A stretch of DNA of 64,000 nucleotides. Origin: Elusimicrobium simillimum (GTDB lineage Bacteria; Elusimicrobiota; Elusimicrobia; Elusimicrobiales; Elusimicrobiaceae). Position numbers and translations under genes: made by a program. The stretch lies in assembly GCF_049639735.1 (NCBI RefSeq), contig NZ_JBEVVA010000003.1:1674001-1738000 (forward strand), in the 5' to 3' direction. A model generated the notes under the pieces. It saw only the letters and a program-made list of their open reading frames with translations, searched no databases and was not told the origin of the DNA. Of the stretch, positions 32,964 to 42,017 are shown in pieces (position 1 is the first letter of the stretch; every line of letters starts with the position of its first letter).

Positions 32964-34934
32964 CTATTTAAGCATGGCACGGAATTCTTCTTCCGTAAGA
33001 ACGGTTACGCCCAATTTTTGCGCTTTGGCAAGTTTGCTGCCGGCGTCCGCCCCCGCAACCACGTAAGAGGTTTTGGATGATACCGAACCTGACACTTTTG
33101 CGCCGTATGATTTTGCCATGGCCTCGGCCTCTGTCCTGGGCACGGTAAGTTCCCCGGTAAACACAAAAGTTTTGCCGGCTAAAGAACTGCCCGCCTGCTC
33201 GGTCTGCGGTTGTATAAAATTGACCCCGGCGGTTCTAAGGCGTTCAATTTCCGCCTTGGCCTTGGCGCTTTGCATAAAATCAAAAATACTTTGGCCGACT
33301 ATGGGGCCGACCTCGTTAATTTTTTGCAAATCTTCCAATTCCGCCGATAAAACAGCGTCCATATTACCAAAATGGTTTGCTATAATTTCGGCCGTTTTTT
33401 GCCCGACATGCCTAATGCCAAGCGCATATAACAAACGGCTTAACGGGCGTGACTTGCCGGACTCTATAGCGGCAAGCAAATTACCCGCCTTTTTTTCTTT
33501 AAAAAGTTCCAACGTCATAAGATGCATCAGCGTTAAATTGTAAATATCCGCAAAATCTTTTACGTAGCCCTTTTCAAGCACCTGGTCTACCACAGCGTCG
33601 CCAAAACCGTCTATATCCATAGCGCCGCGCGAGGCAAAGTGCAGCAAGTGCCCGCGCAGCTGCGCGGGGCAGGCGGGGTTAATGCAGCGCAGCGCAACCT
33701 CTTCCTCATCTTTGTAAAGTATTGAACCGCACGACGGGCAGTTTGTAGGCAGTTTAACGGGCTGCCCGTTGCCCTTTTTAACAACGCTGACAACCTTGGG
33801 TATAACCTCGCCGGCGCGCTCAATAATAACGGTGTCGCCCTCGCTAACGCCAAGGCGGTCTATTTCGTCAAAATTATGTAAGGTGGCGTTTGATATTACA
33901 ACACCAGCAACGTGCACAGGGTCAAGCTGCGCCACAGGCGTAATTACGCCTGTTCTGCCTACTGAAAATATGATTTTGTTAAGCACCGTTTGCGCTTGCG
34001 GGGCCGGGTACTTAAACGCTATTGCCCAGCGGGGGCTTTTGGCCGTTATGCCAAGCACACGCTGCAGCGCAAAACTGTCTACTTTTACTACCACGCCGTC
34101 TACGTCAAAAGGTATGCTGTGGCGGGCGGCGTCAAAGTTATTATAAAAATCTAAAACATCTTGTATTATGGCCGTCTTAATTCTCTGCGGGGAAATGCCA
34201 AAACCCCAAGACCTGCACAAATCAATAAACTCTGAAAAACTGCCAACTTTAATATCGCCAAAGCCAAAAGAGTGGGCAAAAAATTTAAGCGGCCTGCGCG
34301 CGGTAACCGCGCTGTCTTTTTGCCTGATGGAACCGGCGGCGGCGTTACGTGTATTGGCAAAAGGGTTTTCACCTTCGGCCTCCTGCTCGGCGTTCAAGCG
34401 TTCCAAATCTTTTTTTTCTATGTAAATTTCGCCGCGTATTTCTATTTTTTCTTTTAGCGGAATTGTGTGCGGAATATCTTTAATTGTTTTAATATTAGCG
34501 GTAACGTTTTCGCCAACTTTACCGTCGCCGCGGGTAGACGCTATAACAAGGTGCCCGTTATCATAAGTAAGCGAGCATGACACGCCGTCTATCTTAGCTT
34601 CCGCCACCATATCAAAGGTGTCTGCCGCCAAACTTTTTTGGCAGCGCTCGTACCAGCGCAAAACTTCTTCAGCGGAGTAGGTGTTATCCAGCGACATCAT
34701 CGGCGTTAAATGCGTAACAGCGGTAAAAGTGCGTGAGGCAACGCCGCCAATTTTTTGTGTCGGCGAGTCTTTGGTAATAAGGTCCGGGTTAAGCGCTTCC
34801 AGCGTTTTCAGGCGGGAGTATAGTTGGTCATACTGCGCGTCTGAAATTTCCGGATTATCTTGGTTGTAGTAAAGATTGTTGTGGTAATTAATAAGAGCTT
34901 TTAACTTATCAATTTCACTTTTAGTTTTGTCCAT
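32964..34934 (-). CDS. ligA: NAD-dependent DNA ligase
   Basis: 656 residues, full-length LigA: N-terminal Ia domain (YYNQDNPEISDAQYDQL), adenylation domain with catalytic Lys114 in AKIDGVSC, OB fold, four-Cys zinc finger (CPSCGS ... CINPAC), helix-hairpin-helix repeats (ALGIRHVGQKTAEIIA) and a C-terminal BRCT domain (about 585-656). It joins Okazaki fragments using NAD+. It overlaps nusB by 14 bases. Confidence 0.96.
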   Translation of the reverse strand: MDKTKSEIDKLKALINYHNNLYYNQDNPEISDAQYDQLYSRLKTLEALNPDLITKDSPTQKIGGVASRTFTAVTHLTPMMSLDNTYSAEEVLRWYERCQKSLAADTFDMVAEAKIDGVSCSLTYDNGHLVIASTRGDGKVGENVTANIKTIKDIPHTIPLKEKIEIRGEIYIEKKDLERLNAEQEAEGENPFANTRNAAAGSIRQKDSAVTARRPLKFFAHSFGFGDIKVGSFSEFIDLCRSWGFGISPQRIKTAIIQDVLDFYNNFDAARHSIPFDVDGVVVKVDSFALQRVLGITAKSPRWAIAFKYPAPQAQTVLNKIIFSVGRTGVITPVAQLDPVHVAGVVISNATLHNFDEIDRLGVSEGDTVIIERAGEVIPKVVSVVKKGNGQPVKLPTNCPSCGSILYKDEEEVALRCINPACPAQLRGHLLHFASRGAMDIDGFGDAVVDQVLEKGYVKDFADIYNLTLMHLMTLELFKEKKAGNLLAAIESGKSRPLSRLLYALGIRHVGQKTAEIIANHFGNMDAVLSAELEDLQKINEVGPIVGQSIFDFMQSAKAKAEIERLRTAGVNFIQPQTEQAGSSLAGKTFVFTGELTVPRTEAEAMAKSYGAKVSGSVSSKTSYVVAGADAGSKLAKAQKLGVTVLTEEEFRAMLK

Positions 34935-35343
34935 TTTTACGCTCTTTTTTTATTTGGTCTAAAAGACCATTTATAAAGCGGCTGGAGTTTTCTGTAGAGA
35001 ATTTTTTGGCCAGTTCTATGGCTTCGTCAATAACCGCGGCGACGGGGGTGCGCTCTTCGCTGACGGTAAGTTCGTACGCGGCCAGGCGCAGTATTGAGCG
35101 GTCCACCACGCTCATGCGTGCAAGAGACCAGTTTTTGGCGTACTTGGTTATTATTTTGTCTAAATCTTCAATATTTTTAAGAGTGCCGTCTATAATGGAA
35201 ACGCAAAAGCTGTAAGAATCCGCGTCCAGCGCTTCCCTAAAGTCTTCTTTATAGGAGGACACACCGTCATTATTTATTTTGCCGGTGTCCACAAAGTACA
35301 ATGTTTGTAAAGCGTATTCTCTTGCAAGTCTTCTTTTTCCCAT
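34921..35343 (-). CDS. nusB: Transcription antitermination factor NusB
   Basis: 140 residues, all helical: RRLAREYALQTLYFVD at the start and SILRLAAYELTVSEERTPVAAVIDEAIELAKKF near the end are the NusB family motifs. It binds boxA RNA with NusE in rRNA antitermination. GAGAG precedes the ATG. First gene of nusB-ligA. Confidence 0.94.
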   Translation of the reverse strand: MGKRRLAREYALQTLYFVDTGKINNDGVSSYKEDFREALDADSYSFCVSIIDGTLKNIEDLDKIITKYAKNWSLARMSVVDRSILRLAAYELTVSEERTPVAAVIDEAIELAKKFSTENSSRFINGLLDQIKKERKNGQN

Positions 35344-35427
35344 AACTCTCTCTTAATTTTAAAATAACAATTGTATTAATTTTAACATACTAAAGGGGAC
35401 TTGTAAAAGCCCCCCGTTTTTTAAAAA

Positions 35428-36669
35428 TTACTTTATAAGCCCTTGTTCCTTAGCTATTAACTTAAAAGCCTCAAAATCAGGTTTTATAATCTCCGGCTTA
35501 GACAAGGTTTTGGTAATGGTATAAGTATCTTTTAAACCGTTACCGCCAATTATTATGGCCACCGTCTCATCCTGTTCTATTTTACCATCCGCCACCAGTT
35601 TTTTAAGCCCGGCGTAAACAGCCGCGCCGGCGGGCTCGGCAAAAATATTTGCTTTGCGCGCAAGCTCCGGTATGGCGGCAATAATTTCCTCATCCGTCAC
35701 GGTTATAGCCATACCGTTAGATTCTTGCAACGCCTGAATTGCAAGCTGCGCGTCTTTAGGATAGTTAACTAAAATACTGTCAGCCACCGTGTGCGCTTTA
35801 ACAGAGTGCACTTCAGCGGAGTTCTCAAAAGCTTCTTTTATGGCGGCGCTGCCTTCTGCCTGCACAGCTATCATCTGGGGCATTTTTTCCAAAATGCCTA
35901 ATTTTTGAAAGTCTACAAAACCTTTCCACAGGCCGCTTATAACGGTGCCGTCGCCAACGGCGACTATAACTTTATCGGGCGCTTCCCAATCAAGTTGCTC
36001 GCATATTTCAAAGGCGCAGGTTTTTTTACCCTCGCGCGTAAACGGGTTAAACCCGGCCGCGCGGGAATACCAGCCGTACTCTTCCACAGCTTTTTTGCAA
36101 AGTTCAAAAGCGTCATCGTAAGAACCGTCTACCATATAAACTTTAGCGCCATAAACAAGCAGCTGCGTAAGCTTTGGGTAAGGCGCGTCTTTGGTGGTAA
36201 AAACTACTGATTGTATTGGCAGTGAGGCCGTTAAACAGGCAAGAGAGTCACTGGCGTTGCCGGTAGACGCGTCCGCTATAACGTCCACGTCCAGTTCTAT
36301 ACCCCTGGCAACGGCTACCGCGCTGCCTCTATCTTTTATGGACCCTGTGGGGTTGCGGCCCTCGTCTTTAATTAAAAGTTTGGTTATACCCAGTTCATCC
36401 GCCAGTTCTTTGTTATCATACATTGGCGTGCCGCCCACGTGCACGTGTGGCACTTTGTCGTGGTCATTAATAGGTAAAAGGTCCATATAACGCCACATAT
36501 CGTATTGGTGGTTATCGGCCATGTGGCTGACTTTAAAACGTTTGGAAATAAGTTTATAGTCATAATTTATTTCTAAATTGCCGCCGCACGACGCGCATAA
36601 AAAATCCGCTTCACTTGTTTTGTATTCTTTACCGCAATTTATACATTGTAAGTTTAGTATCTTTTTCAT
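35428..36669 (-). CDS. thrC: Threonine synthase
   Basis: About 413 residues from the ATG at 36669; a longer frame to 36726 runs into the divergent pilin gene and is unlikely. An N-terminal zinc ribbon (LQCINCGKEY ... FLCASCGG) precedes a fold type II PLP enzyme with the PLP lysine in NPTGSIKDRG, ADASTGNASDSLA (phosphate loop) and a late IIIGGNGLKD. It converts O-phosphohomoserine to threonine. A weak hairpin with GGGG/CCCC arms at 35395-35416 follows its stop and may end transcription. Confidence 0.92.
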   Translation of the reverse strand: MKKILNLQCINCGKEYKTSEADFLCASCGGNLEINYDYKLISKRFKVSHMADNHQYDMWRYMDLLPINDHDKVPHVHVGGTPMYDNKELADELGITKLLIKDEGRNPTGSIKDRGSAVAVARGIELDVDVIADASTGNASDSLACLTASLPIQSVVFTTKDAPYPKLTQLLVYGAKVYMVDGSYDDAFELCKKAVEEYGWYSRAAGFNPFTREGKKTCAFEICEQLDWEAPDKVIVAVGDGTVISGLWKGFVDFQKLGILEKMPQMIAVQAEGSAAIKEAFENSAEVHSVKAHTVADSILVNYPKDAQLAIQALQESNGMAITVTDEEIIAAIPELARKANIFAEPAGAAVYAGLKKLVADGKIEQDETVAIIIGGNGLKDTYTITKTLSKPEIIKPDFEAFKLIAKEQGLIK

Positions 36670-36677
36670 ATACTCTA

Positions 36678-36686
36678 ATTGTAGCA
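36678..36686 (-). promoter_or_regulatory. Extended -10 promoter of thrC, near-leaderless
   Basis: On the minus strand TGCTACAAT (extended -10) lies eight bases before the thrC ATG, so the transcript would begin about one base before the start codon. The matching -35 position falls on the start codon and ribosome site of the divergent pilin gene, since only 33 bases separate the two genes. Confidence 0.55.
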
Positions 36687-36702
36687 TTTTAGGAGGGCAC
36701 TC

Positions 36703-37227
36703 ATGAAAAATTACAAATCGCGCCATAGCACAGCGAAGGCGGAAGGATTTACATTAATAGAATTATTAGTAGTAGTATGCGTAGTGGCTATATTGGCCGT
36801 TATAGCCATACCGCAATACACACTTACCGTTGAAAAGGCTAAAGCCACTGAACTTGTAAAACTTACCAGAGATATTTACAACTCTATGGAACGTTACTCA
36901 TTTAGAAATAATATAAGTATTCTTGCTAAGTCCGTCACAGACTTTAACAACTTAGATATTGAATTGGAAGGCACTTATTCCGGCACGTCAGAAAACCCCA
37001 GAAGCACGCTTACAAATGATTACAGTACAATAACATTAATAGGAAACGCGGTAGAAGCGACAAGAACGCTCAGCGAAAACGAATATTACAAAATAATAAT
37101 AAATAAAAATACCGGTAAAATGACCTGCCAGGCAACCAAAGATACCGACGCGGACAAGGTCTGCCTTGGTCTTGGCAACGGAACAACCCCCACTATATCA
37201 GGCAGCACAAAAATATACGCTATGTAA
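36703..37227 (+). CDS. Type IV pilin-like protein (PilE/PilA type)
   Basis: 174 residues. A 15-residue basic leader ends in Gly, then FTLIELLVVVCVVAILAVIAIP: type IV prepilin site with Phe at +1 and Glu at +5, followed by the long N-terminal helix. Two Cys near the C-terminus (MTCQATKD ... DKVCLG) fit the disulfide D-region. AGGAGGG gives a strong ribosome site. It stands alone between divergent thrC and a bidirectional terminator, with no other type IV pilus genes nearby. It is of the PilD type, distinct from the Flp-type pilins at 12.5 kb. Its promoter must lie at least partly inside thrC. Confidence 0.93.
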   Translation: MKNYKSRHSTAKAEGFTLIELLVVVCVVAILAVIAIPQYTLTVEKAKATELVKLTRDIYNSMERYSFRNNISILAKSVTDFNNLDIELEGTYSGTSENPRSTLTNDYSTITLIGNAVEATRTLSENEYYKIIINKNTGKMTCQATKDTDADKVCLGLGNGTTPTISGSTKIYAM

Positions 37228-37236
37228 TTTGCACAT

Positions 37237-37270
37237 AAAAAACGGCGGCTTATAAAAACCGCCGTTTTTT
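37237..37270. terminator. Bidirectional terminator between pilin and M20 peptidase genes
   Basis: 12-bp stem AAAAAACGGCGG / CCGCCGTTTTTT with a 10-base loop, giving a T run in both directions. It ends both the pilin transcript and the convergent peptidase transcript; the peptidase stop codon (37269-37271) lies at its edge. Confidence 0.92.
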
Positions 37271-38732
37271 ATTTGTTCTCAATCTCTGTTTCGGAAGGAT
37301 TATCCTTTGTTAAATAACCGCCAAGGCTGCCGTCACCCACAGTAAAATTGTAAACCGTGTTTGTAAAAAACCTTAATTGCTTGTAAAAAGATTCCTCTTT
37401 AATAAACTCATTTGGCGCGTGGCCGCGGCCCTCCGTACTGTCCGGGTCAGACGGGGCGCCTATACCGTAGGTTATCACGCCTTCTCTTCTTAAAAACTCG
37501 CTATCGCTGGAAGCGGGCGTCATGCCAAGCAGTGTAACAGACTCTGGGAAAACAGTATTCGCCGCTTCTTTTATAGCGGCGTACAGGCCGTCTGTACCGT
37601 CAGAAGGCTGCGGAAACGGCGTTTTAGGCGCCTCCACAACTTCCACAAAAATATTTTCATCGCCTTCAAACATCTTTTTTATTTTTTCCACAAAAGCCTG
37701 CGGGTCCGTGGTGGGCAGCAGGCGGCAGTTAAGTATTGCCACGGCCTCCTCCGGGTTAACATTAGCGTCAACGCCAGAAGATAAAACCGTGGGGGTAATA
37801 GTGTCTTGCAGCTGGGTTTTAAAGAAAGGATCGTCCGATATTATACCCGCCGCCATAGCGGCCTCGGCCTTATTAGCCCCCAGCAATATCTGTATGGTGG
37901 TCTTGGCGTCTTCATCCTGCGTGCCGGAAATATTTACAAAAAATTCTTTAACAAACGGGGTAAGAGAGTAACTGTGCTGCATTTTTTCTATTTTTGAGAG
38001 AGCCTGCGACAAATTATACACAGCGTTGTTTTCAACCGTAGCCGTAGAGGAATGCCCCCCTTTTGCGCTTGCGGTTATTTTAATATCCATATACATTTTG
38101 GTGGCGGCTTCCACAAAAACAAGCGGCTTGTGATCCTGCTCAATTATAACGCTGCCGCCCTCGTTAAGAGCGTAACCGGGCTTGATGTTTTGCCAATAGG
38201 AACTGTTGATAAGCCACTTAATACCTTTATTACTACCCGCCTCTTCATCGGCAGTGGCTAAAAATATAATATCCCGGTTGGGCGTAATGTTATTTTTTTT
38301 AAGCCAGGTAAAAATTGTAAGGTAAATGGCTGTAAAGTTTTTATCATCCGTAGTGCCCAGGCCGTATATATGCCCGTCTTCAAAGGTGGCTTTAAGCGGC
38401 TGGTGCTCCCACCCCGCGCCGGCGGCTACTGTGTCTAAATGCGTTAACAGCATAAGCGGCTTGGCCTCAGGGTCGCTGCCTTTGATTACGGCTGAAATTG
38501 ACGCTCTATTCTTCTCGGGCTGGTAAATTTCCCAGTCAATATTATGGTCGTTAAACACCTTATATATGTACCTGGCGGCGTCGGTTTCGTTGCCATCGGG
38601 CTGAGAGGTGTCTATAGCTATAAGATTTACTAAATGGTCACGGGCAGTGTTTTCCATATTTACCCACGCGCCGGCGCTCACACTTACGTAAGTGAGAGCG
38701 AAAAGCGCGAAAAGTAAATTTTTCTTAATCAT
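37269..38732 (-). CDS. Secreted M20 family metallopeptidase
   Basis: 487 residues with a signal peptide (about 1-20). Dinuclear metal site residues are visible: MLLTHLDTV (His and catalytic Asp), GLGTTDDKN (bridging Asp), ATADEEAGS (general base Glu and metal Glu) and a late His in EGRGHAPNEFI. The dimerisation domain lies in between (KGGHSSTATVENNAVYN). It should be a periplasmic di- or carboxypeptidase, ArgE/DapE/CPG2-like. Its ATG overlaps the stop of the DUF192 gene (TAATG). Confidence 0.93.
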   Translation of the reverse strand: MIKKNLLFALFALTYVSVSAGAWVNMENTARDHLVNLIAIDTSQPDGNETDAARYIYKVFNDHNIDWEIYQPEKNRASISAVIKGSDPEAKPLMLLTHLDTVAAGAGWEHQPLKATFEDGHIYGLGTTDDKNFTAIYLTIFTWLKKNNITPNRDIIFLATADEEAGSNKGIKWLINSSYWQNIKPGYALNEGGSVIIEQDHKPLVFVEAATKMYMDIKITASAKGGHSSTATVENNAVYNLSQALSKIEKMQHSYSLTPFVKEFFVNISGTQDEDAKTTIQILLGANKAEAAMAAGIISDDPFFKTQLQDTITPTVLSSGVDANVNPEEAVAILNCRLLPTTDPQAFVEKIKKMFEGDENIFVEVVEAPKTPFPQPSDGTDGLYAAIKEAANTVFPESVTLLGMTPASSDSEFLRREGVITYGIGAPSDPDSTEGRGHAPNEFIKEESFYKQLRFFTNTVYNFTVGDGSLGGYLTKDNPSETEIENK

Positions 38733-39157
38733 TAAAACTCCAGCCTTTGTCCATAATAAATATCCGCCGCCACGCCCGCCGCAACTTCAAGCACGTACAT
38801 TGTATCGTCACAGTCGGCCAACGCCACGTCTTCTGCGCGTGTAAACGCGGTAGACGCGGGCACATTAATGTAAACACACTGCACTACTTTGTCTTTATTC
38901 ATAAACACCATATCTAAATCTATAAAAGTGTTTTTCATCCAAAAAATGTGATAGTCTTCTTCTTCAAAAACAAACAGCATACCTCTGTCTTTATCCAAAC
39001 TTTCCCTATACATAAGCCCGCGCTCTGTAGCTTCCGGCGTAGAAGCAACTTCCGCCTTAATTTTTATGCCGTCAGGCAGGGTAACTGTTGTAACAGGCAA
39101 GCCCTTTTCGCCGCAGGCTATAAACAATAAAGGTAATAAAAGGAGAAATTTTCTCAT
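38732..39157 (-). CDS. DUF192 lipoprotein
   Basis: 141 residues. Lipoprotein signal MRKFLLLLPLLFIAC, lipidated at Cys15, followed by a DUF192 domain: AEVASTPEATERGLMYRESL, RGMLFVFEEE, HIFWMKNTFIDLDMVFMN. The family's biochemical role is not established. Coupled by TAATG to the M20 peptidase. Confidence 0.9.
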   Translation of the reverse strand: MRKFLLLLPLLFIACGEKGLPVTTVTLPDGIKIKAEVASTPEATERGLMYRESLDKDRGMLFVFEEEDYHIFWMKNTFIDLDMVFMNKDKVVQCVYINVPASTAFTRAEDVALADCDDTMYVLEVAAGVAADIYYGQRLEF

Positions 39158-39186
39158 ACTAGAAGTTTACAAATTTTAACGCCCAA

Positions 39187-39207
39187 ATGTATATACAATA
39201 TATACAT
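39187..39207. promoter_or_regulatory. Operator-like perfect dyad upstream of the Opp operon
   Basis: ATGTATATA-CAA-TATATACAT: 9-base arms with a 3-base centre, perfect symmetry. It lies seven bases before the -10 box and so covers the -35 position of the opp promoter, where a bound repressor would block polymerase. Confidence 0.6.
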
Positions 39208-39210
39208 ATC

Positions 39211-39219
39211 TGCTATAAT
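39211..39219 (+). promoter_or_regulatory. Extended -10 promoter of the Opp operon, leaderless
   Basis: TGCTATAAT, a perfect extended -10, ends six bases before the ATG at 39226, which has no Shine-Dalgarno. The transcript should start at or within a base or two of the ATG. No good -35 is present, in keeping with an extended -10. Confidence 0.65.
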
Positions 39220-39225
39220 TTTTAT

Positions 39226-40200
39226 ATGGAAAGTGCTACAAAACCCGCTTTGGAGATAAAAAACCTCTCTGTCAGCTTTAATTCTTTTGGCAAAAAAACA
39301 AAAGTTTTGAGTGCGCTAAACTACACCCTTTACGCGGGGCAAACCCTGTCTGTAGTGGGTGAGTCCGGCTCAGGCAAAACAGTGCACGCGCTTAGCATAC
39401 TTGGCCTGCTGGGTGACACGGCCAAAGTTGAGGGCGAAATAATTTTTGAGGGAAAAAACCTGCTTAAACTCTCCTCTAAACAAATGCGTGATATACGCGG
39501 GCGGCGCATAGCCATGATTTTCCAGGACCCTATGACCAGCCTTAACCCGGTGCTTACCATAGGCAACCAAATTGCAGAAACGCTGCTTGCCCACAACCAG
39601 GCTGATAAAAAAACTGTTGAGTCCAAGGTAATTGATTTACTTGAGCAAGTGGAAATAAAAGACGGCGGCGCCAAATACAACTCCTACCCGCACGAATTTT
39701 CCGGCGGGCAAAGGCAGCGTATTATGATAGCCATGGCCTTGGCCTGCGCGCCGGATATTTTAATAGCGGACGAGCCTACCACCGCGCTGGACGTTACCAT
39801 ACAAAAGCAAATTATAACTCTGCTTAAAAATTTACAGACGCAGCGTAACATGGCCTTAATCTTTATCACCCACAACCTGGCTTTAGTAAGTGAACTTGGC
39901 GGCAATGTACTTGTACTTTACGCTGGGCAAAGCGCGGAGGAGTCTACAGCAAACGAACTATTTTCCAAGCCGCTGCACCCGTACTCGCTTGGCCTTATAG
40001 AAAGCGCAGTCCCGGCCAAAACAGGACAAAACAGATTACACGCCATTGAGGGCGCACCGCCTGTAGCGGGCGAAGTTTTTACAGGCTGCCCGTTTGAGCC
40101 AAGGTGCAAAAAACGCATGCCTAAATGCGCCGCGTCCAACCCGCCCGTTTTTACGTTAAACGGCAGAAAAACCAGATGCTATTTGAGTGAAAATGACTGA
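39226..40200 (+). CDS. Oligopeptide/dipeptide ABC transporter ATP-binding protein, OppD/DppD type
   Basis: 324 residues from the ATG at 39226; an upstream frame to 39187 lies in the promoter and operator and is very AT-rich. Walker A GESGSGKTVH, Q-loop FQDPMTSLNP, signature FSGGQRQRI, Walker B ILIADEPTTAL, and the C-terminal oligopeptide-transporter extension with Cys cluster (GCPFEPRCKKRMPKC) that in this subfamily holds an iron-sulfur cluster. It powers import of peptides, or nickel in some members. Confidence 0.94.
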   Translation: MESATKPALEIKNLSVSFNSFGKKTKVLSALNYTLYAGQTLSVVGESGSGKTVHALSILGLLGDTAKVEGEIIFEGKNLLKLSSKQMRDIRGRRIAMIFQDPMTSLNPVLTIGNQIAETLLAHNQADKKTVESKVIDLLEQVEIKDGGAKYNSYPHEFSGGQRQRIMIAMALACAPDILIADEPTTALDVTIQKQIITLLKNLQTQRNMALIFITHNLALVSELGGNVLVLYAGQSAEESTANELFSKPLHPYSLGLIESAVPAKTGQNRLHAIEGAPPVAGEVFTGCPFEPRCKKRMPKCAASNPPVFTLNGRKTRCYLSEND

Positions 40201-40999
40201 TATTTTAAAAATAAAAAACTTAACTAAGTCTTACTATAAAACCGGACTGCTGTTTGGCAAAATAAAAACAGCGGACGTACTGCACGGCGTAAATTTAACG
40301 CTTAAGCAAGGCAGCGTGCTTGGTTTGGTGGGCGAGTCCGGCTGCGGCAAAACCACACTTGCCAAAATTGTGCTGGGGCTGGAAGAGGCGAAAGGTGAAG
40401 TATATATAGATAACAAAAATATTTTTGCCGCCCCCAAGGCCGAACTTAAAGAAATTAAAAAAGGTGTCGCCGCCATATTTCAAGACCCGTACTCCAGCCT
40501 GGACCCGCGCATGACGGTACGCGCCTTAATCTCAGAACCTTATAATATACACAAAATGTTTTTGGGCAAGCAGGAAAGGGAAGAAAAGTTAATCTCACTA
40601 TTATCTTCCGTAGGCCTCAGCCAAGAATATTTAGGCCGTTATCCTCACCAGTTTTCGGGCGGACAAAGGCAGCGCGTGGCCATAGCCCGCGCGCTTGCGC
40701 TAAACCCAAAACTGCTTATAGCGGACGAGCCTACCAGCGCGTTGGACGTATCAGTTCAAGCGCAGGTGCTTAACCTGCTTAAAGAGATTAAAGAAAAGTT
40801 TAACTTAAGCGTTTTATTTATCTCGCACGATATTAACGCCGCCAGGTTTCTGTGCGACCGTATAGCCGTTATGAATAAAGGCATTGTGGAAGAAGAAGGC
40901 CCGGCCTGCGACATTTTAGACAACCCCAAACGCGACTACACCAAAACGCTACTGGCCGCCACGCCGCAAATTAATTTTACGGGAGCAAGCAATGGTTAA
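40193..40999 (+). CDS. Oligopeptide/dipeptide ABC transporter ATP-binding protein, OppF/DppF type
   Basis: 268 residues from the ATG at 40193, which overlaps the OppD stop (ATGACTGA); a GTG two codons earlier is possible. Walker A GESGCGKTTLAK, FQDPYSSLDPRMTV, FSGGQRQRVAIARAL and LLIADEPTSALDVSVQ are the OppF/DppF signatures. It forms the heterodimeric motor with the preceding gene. Confidence 0.94.
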   Translation: MTDILKIKNLTKSYYKTGLLFGKIKTADVLHGVNLTLKQGSVLGLVGESGCGKTTLAKIVLGLEEAKGEVYIDNKNIFAAPKAELKEIKKGVAAIFQDPYSSLDPRMTVRALISEPYNIHKMFLGKQEREEKLISLLSSVGLSQEYLGRYPHQFSGGQRQRVAIARALALNPKLLIADEPTSALDVSVQAQVLNLLKEIKEKFNLSVLFISHDINAARFLCDRIAVMNKGIVEEEGPACDILDNPKRDYTKTLLAATPQINFTGASNG

Positions 41000-42017
41000 A
41001 TTTATTTTACGCCGCCTTATAATGCTGCCTTTTGTAATGCTTGGCGCAACATTTTTACTATTTTGCTTAACGCAAACTTTAAGCCCCGTGCGCCGCGCCA
41101 GCCTGTATATTGAAGACCCCAGGCAAATGGGCTCGCTGGACGAAGTTATAGAAAAATACGGGCTTAACGATTCCGTTTTTAAACAATACGGCCGCTGGAT
41201 TGCCGGCATTGCCAAAGGCCAGTTTGGCTACTCGCAAACCGCTAACATGCCTGTGGCTAAAGCGCTTAAACAATATTTGCCCGCTACTATTGAGCTGGCG
41301 TTTTTTACCATGATCTTGGTAGTATTTTTTGGCGTTTGGCTGGGTATAATAAGCGCTGTTAAAAAGAACCGGTGGCAAGACAACCTTATACGGCTGTTTA
41401 GCGTTGGCACATTCTCCATGCCTATATTTGTGCTGGGGCTTATACTGCTGATGTTTTTTTACGGCAAGCTGGGCTGGTTCGCGCCCGGACGGTATTCTTT
41501 TGCTTCTGACCTTATTATTAACGGGCCTAACTTTAAAATATACACCGGGCTGTTGTTATTAGACTCTCTTTTAAACGGTAACTTTCAGGTTTTTGTTGAT
41601 GTGCTTAAGCATTTATTTTTACCGGCAATTACTTTATGCGCAGGCTCATTTGCTTTAATGATGCGCGTTATGCGCAGCTCCATGCTTGAGGAACTTGGCA
41701 AAGACTACATACGCACAGCCCGCGCCAAAGGCCTGAGCGAAAACCAAGTGGTTTTTAAACACGCCGCCAAAAACGCCATTATCCCCGTTGTCACGCTTTC
41801 CAGCATACAGTTTGTACGCCTGCTTGGCGGCACTGTTATTATAGAAACAATTTTCGCCTACCCCGGCATAGGCCGCTTTGGCGTAACGTGCGCCCAGCAG
41901 CTTGACATACCGGGCGTACTGGGGTTTTCTTGCATGGTGGCGTTTTTATTTGTAATAGGCAATTTAATAGCGGACATGCTTTACACAGCGTTCGACCCGA
42001 GGATACGCTATGAATAA
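40992..42017 (+). CDS. Oligopeptide ABC transporter permease, OppB/DppB type
   Basis: 341 residues: N-terminal FILRRLIMLPFVMLGATFLLF helix typical of OppB, six transmembrane segments, and the EAA loop (EELGKDYIRTARAKGLSENQVVFKHAAKN) that docks on the ATPases. GGGAG precedes the ATG, which lies within the end of the OppF gene. Confidence 0.94.
   Translation: MVKFILRRLIMLPFVMLGATFLLFCLTQTLSPVRRASLYIEDPRQMGSLDEVIEKYGLNDSVFKQYGRWIAGIAKGQFGYSQTANMPVAKALKQYLPATIELAFFTMILVVFFGVWLGIISAVKKNRWQDNLIRLFSVGTFSMPIFVLGLILLMFFYGKLGWFAPGRYSFASDLIINGPNFKIYTGLLLLDSLLNGNFQVFVDVLKHLFLPAITLCAGSFALMMRVMRSSMLEELGKDYIRTARAKGLSENQVVFKHAAKNAIIPVVTLSSIQFVRLLGGTVIIETIFAYPGIGRFGVTCAQQLDIPGVLGFSCMVAFLFVIGNLIADMLYTAFDPRIRYE

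Noticed and set aside
36670..36726. 19-codon N-terminal extension of threonine synthase
   Set aside because: It would overlap the start of the divergent pilin gene and precedes the zinc ribbon that normally begins such proteins.
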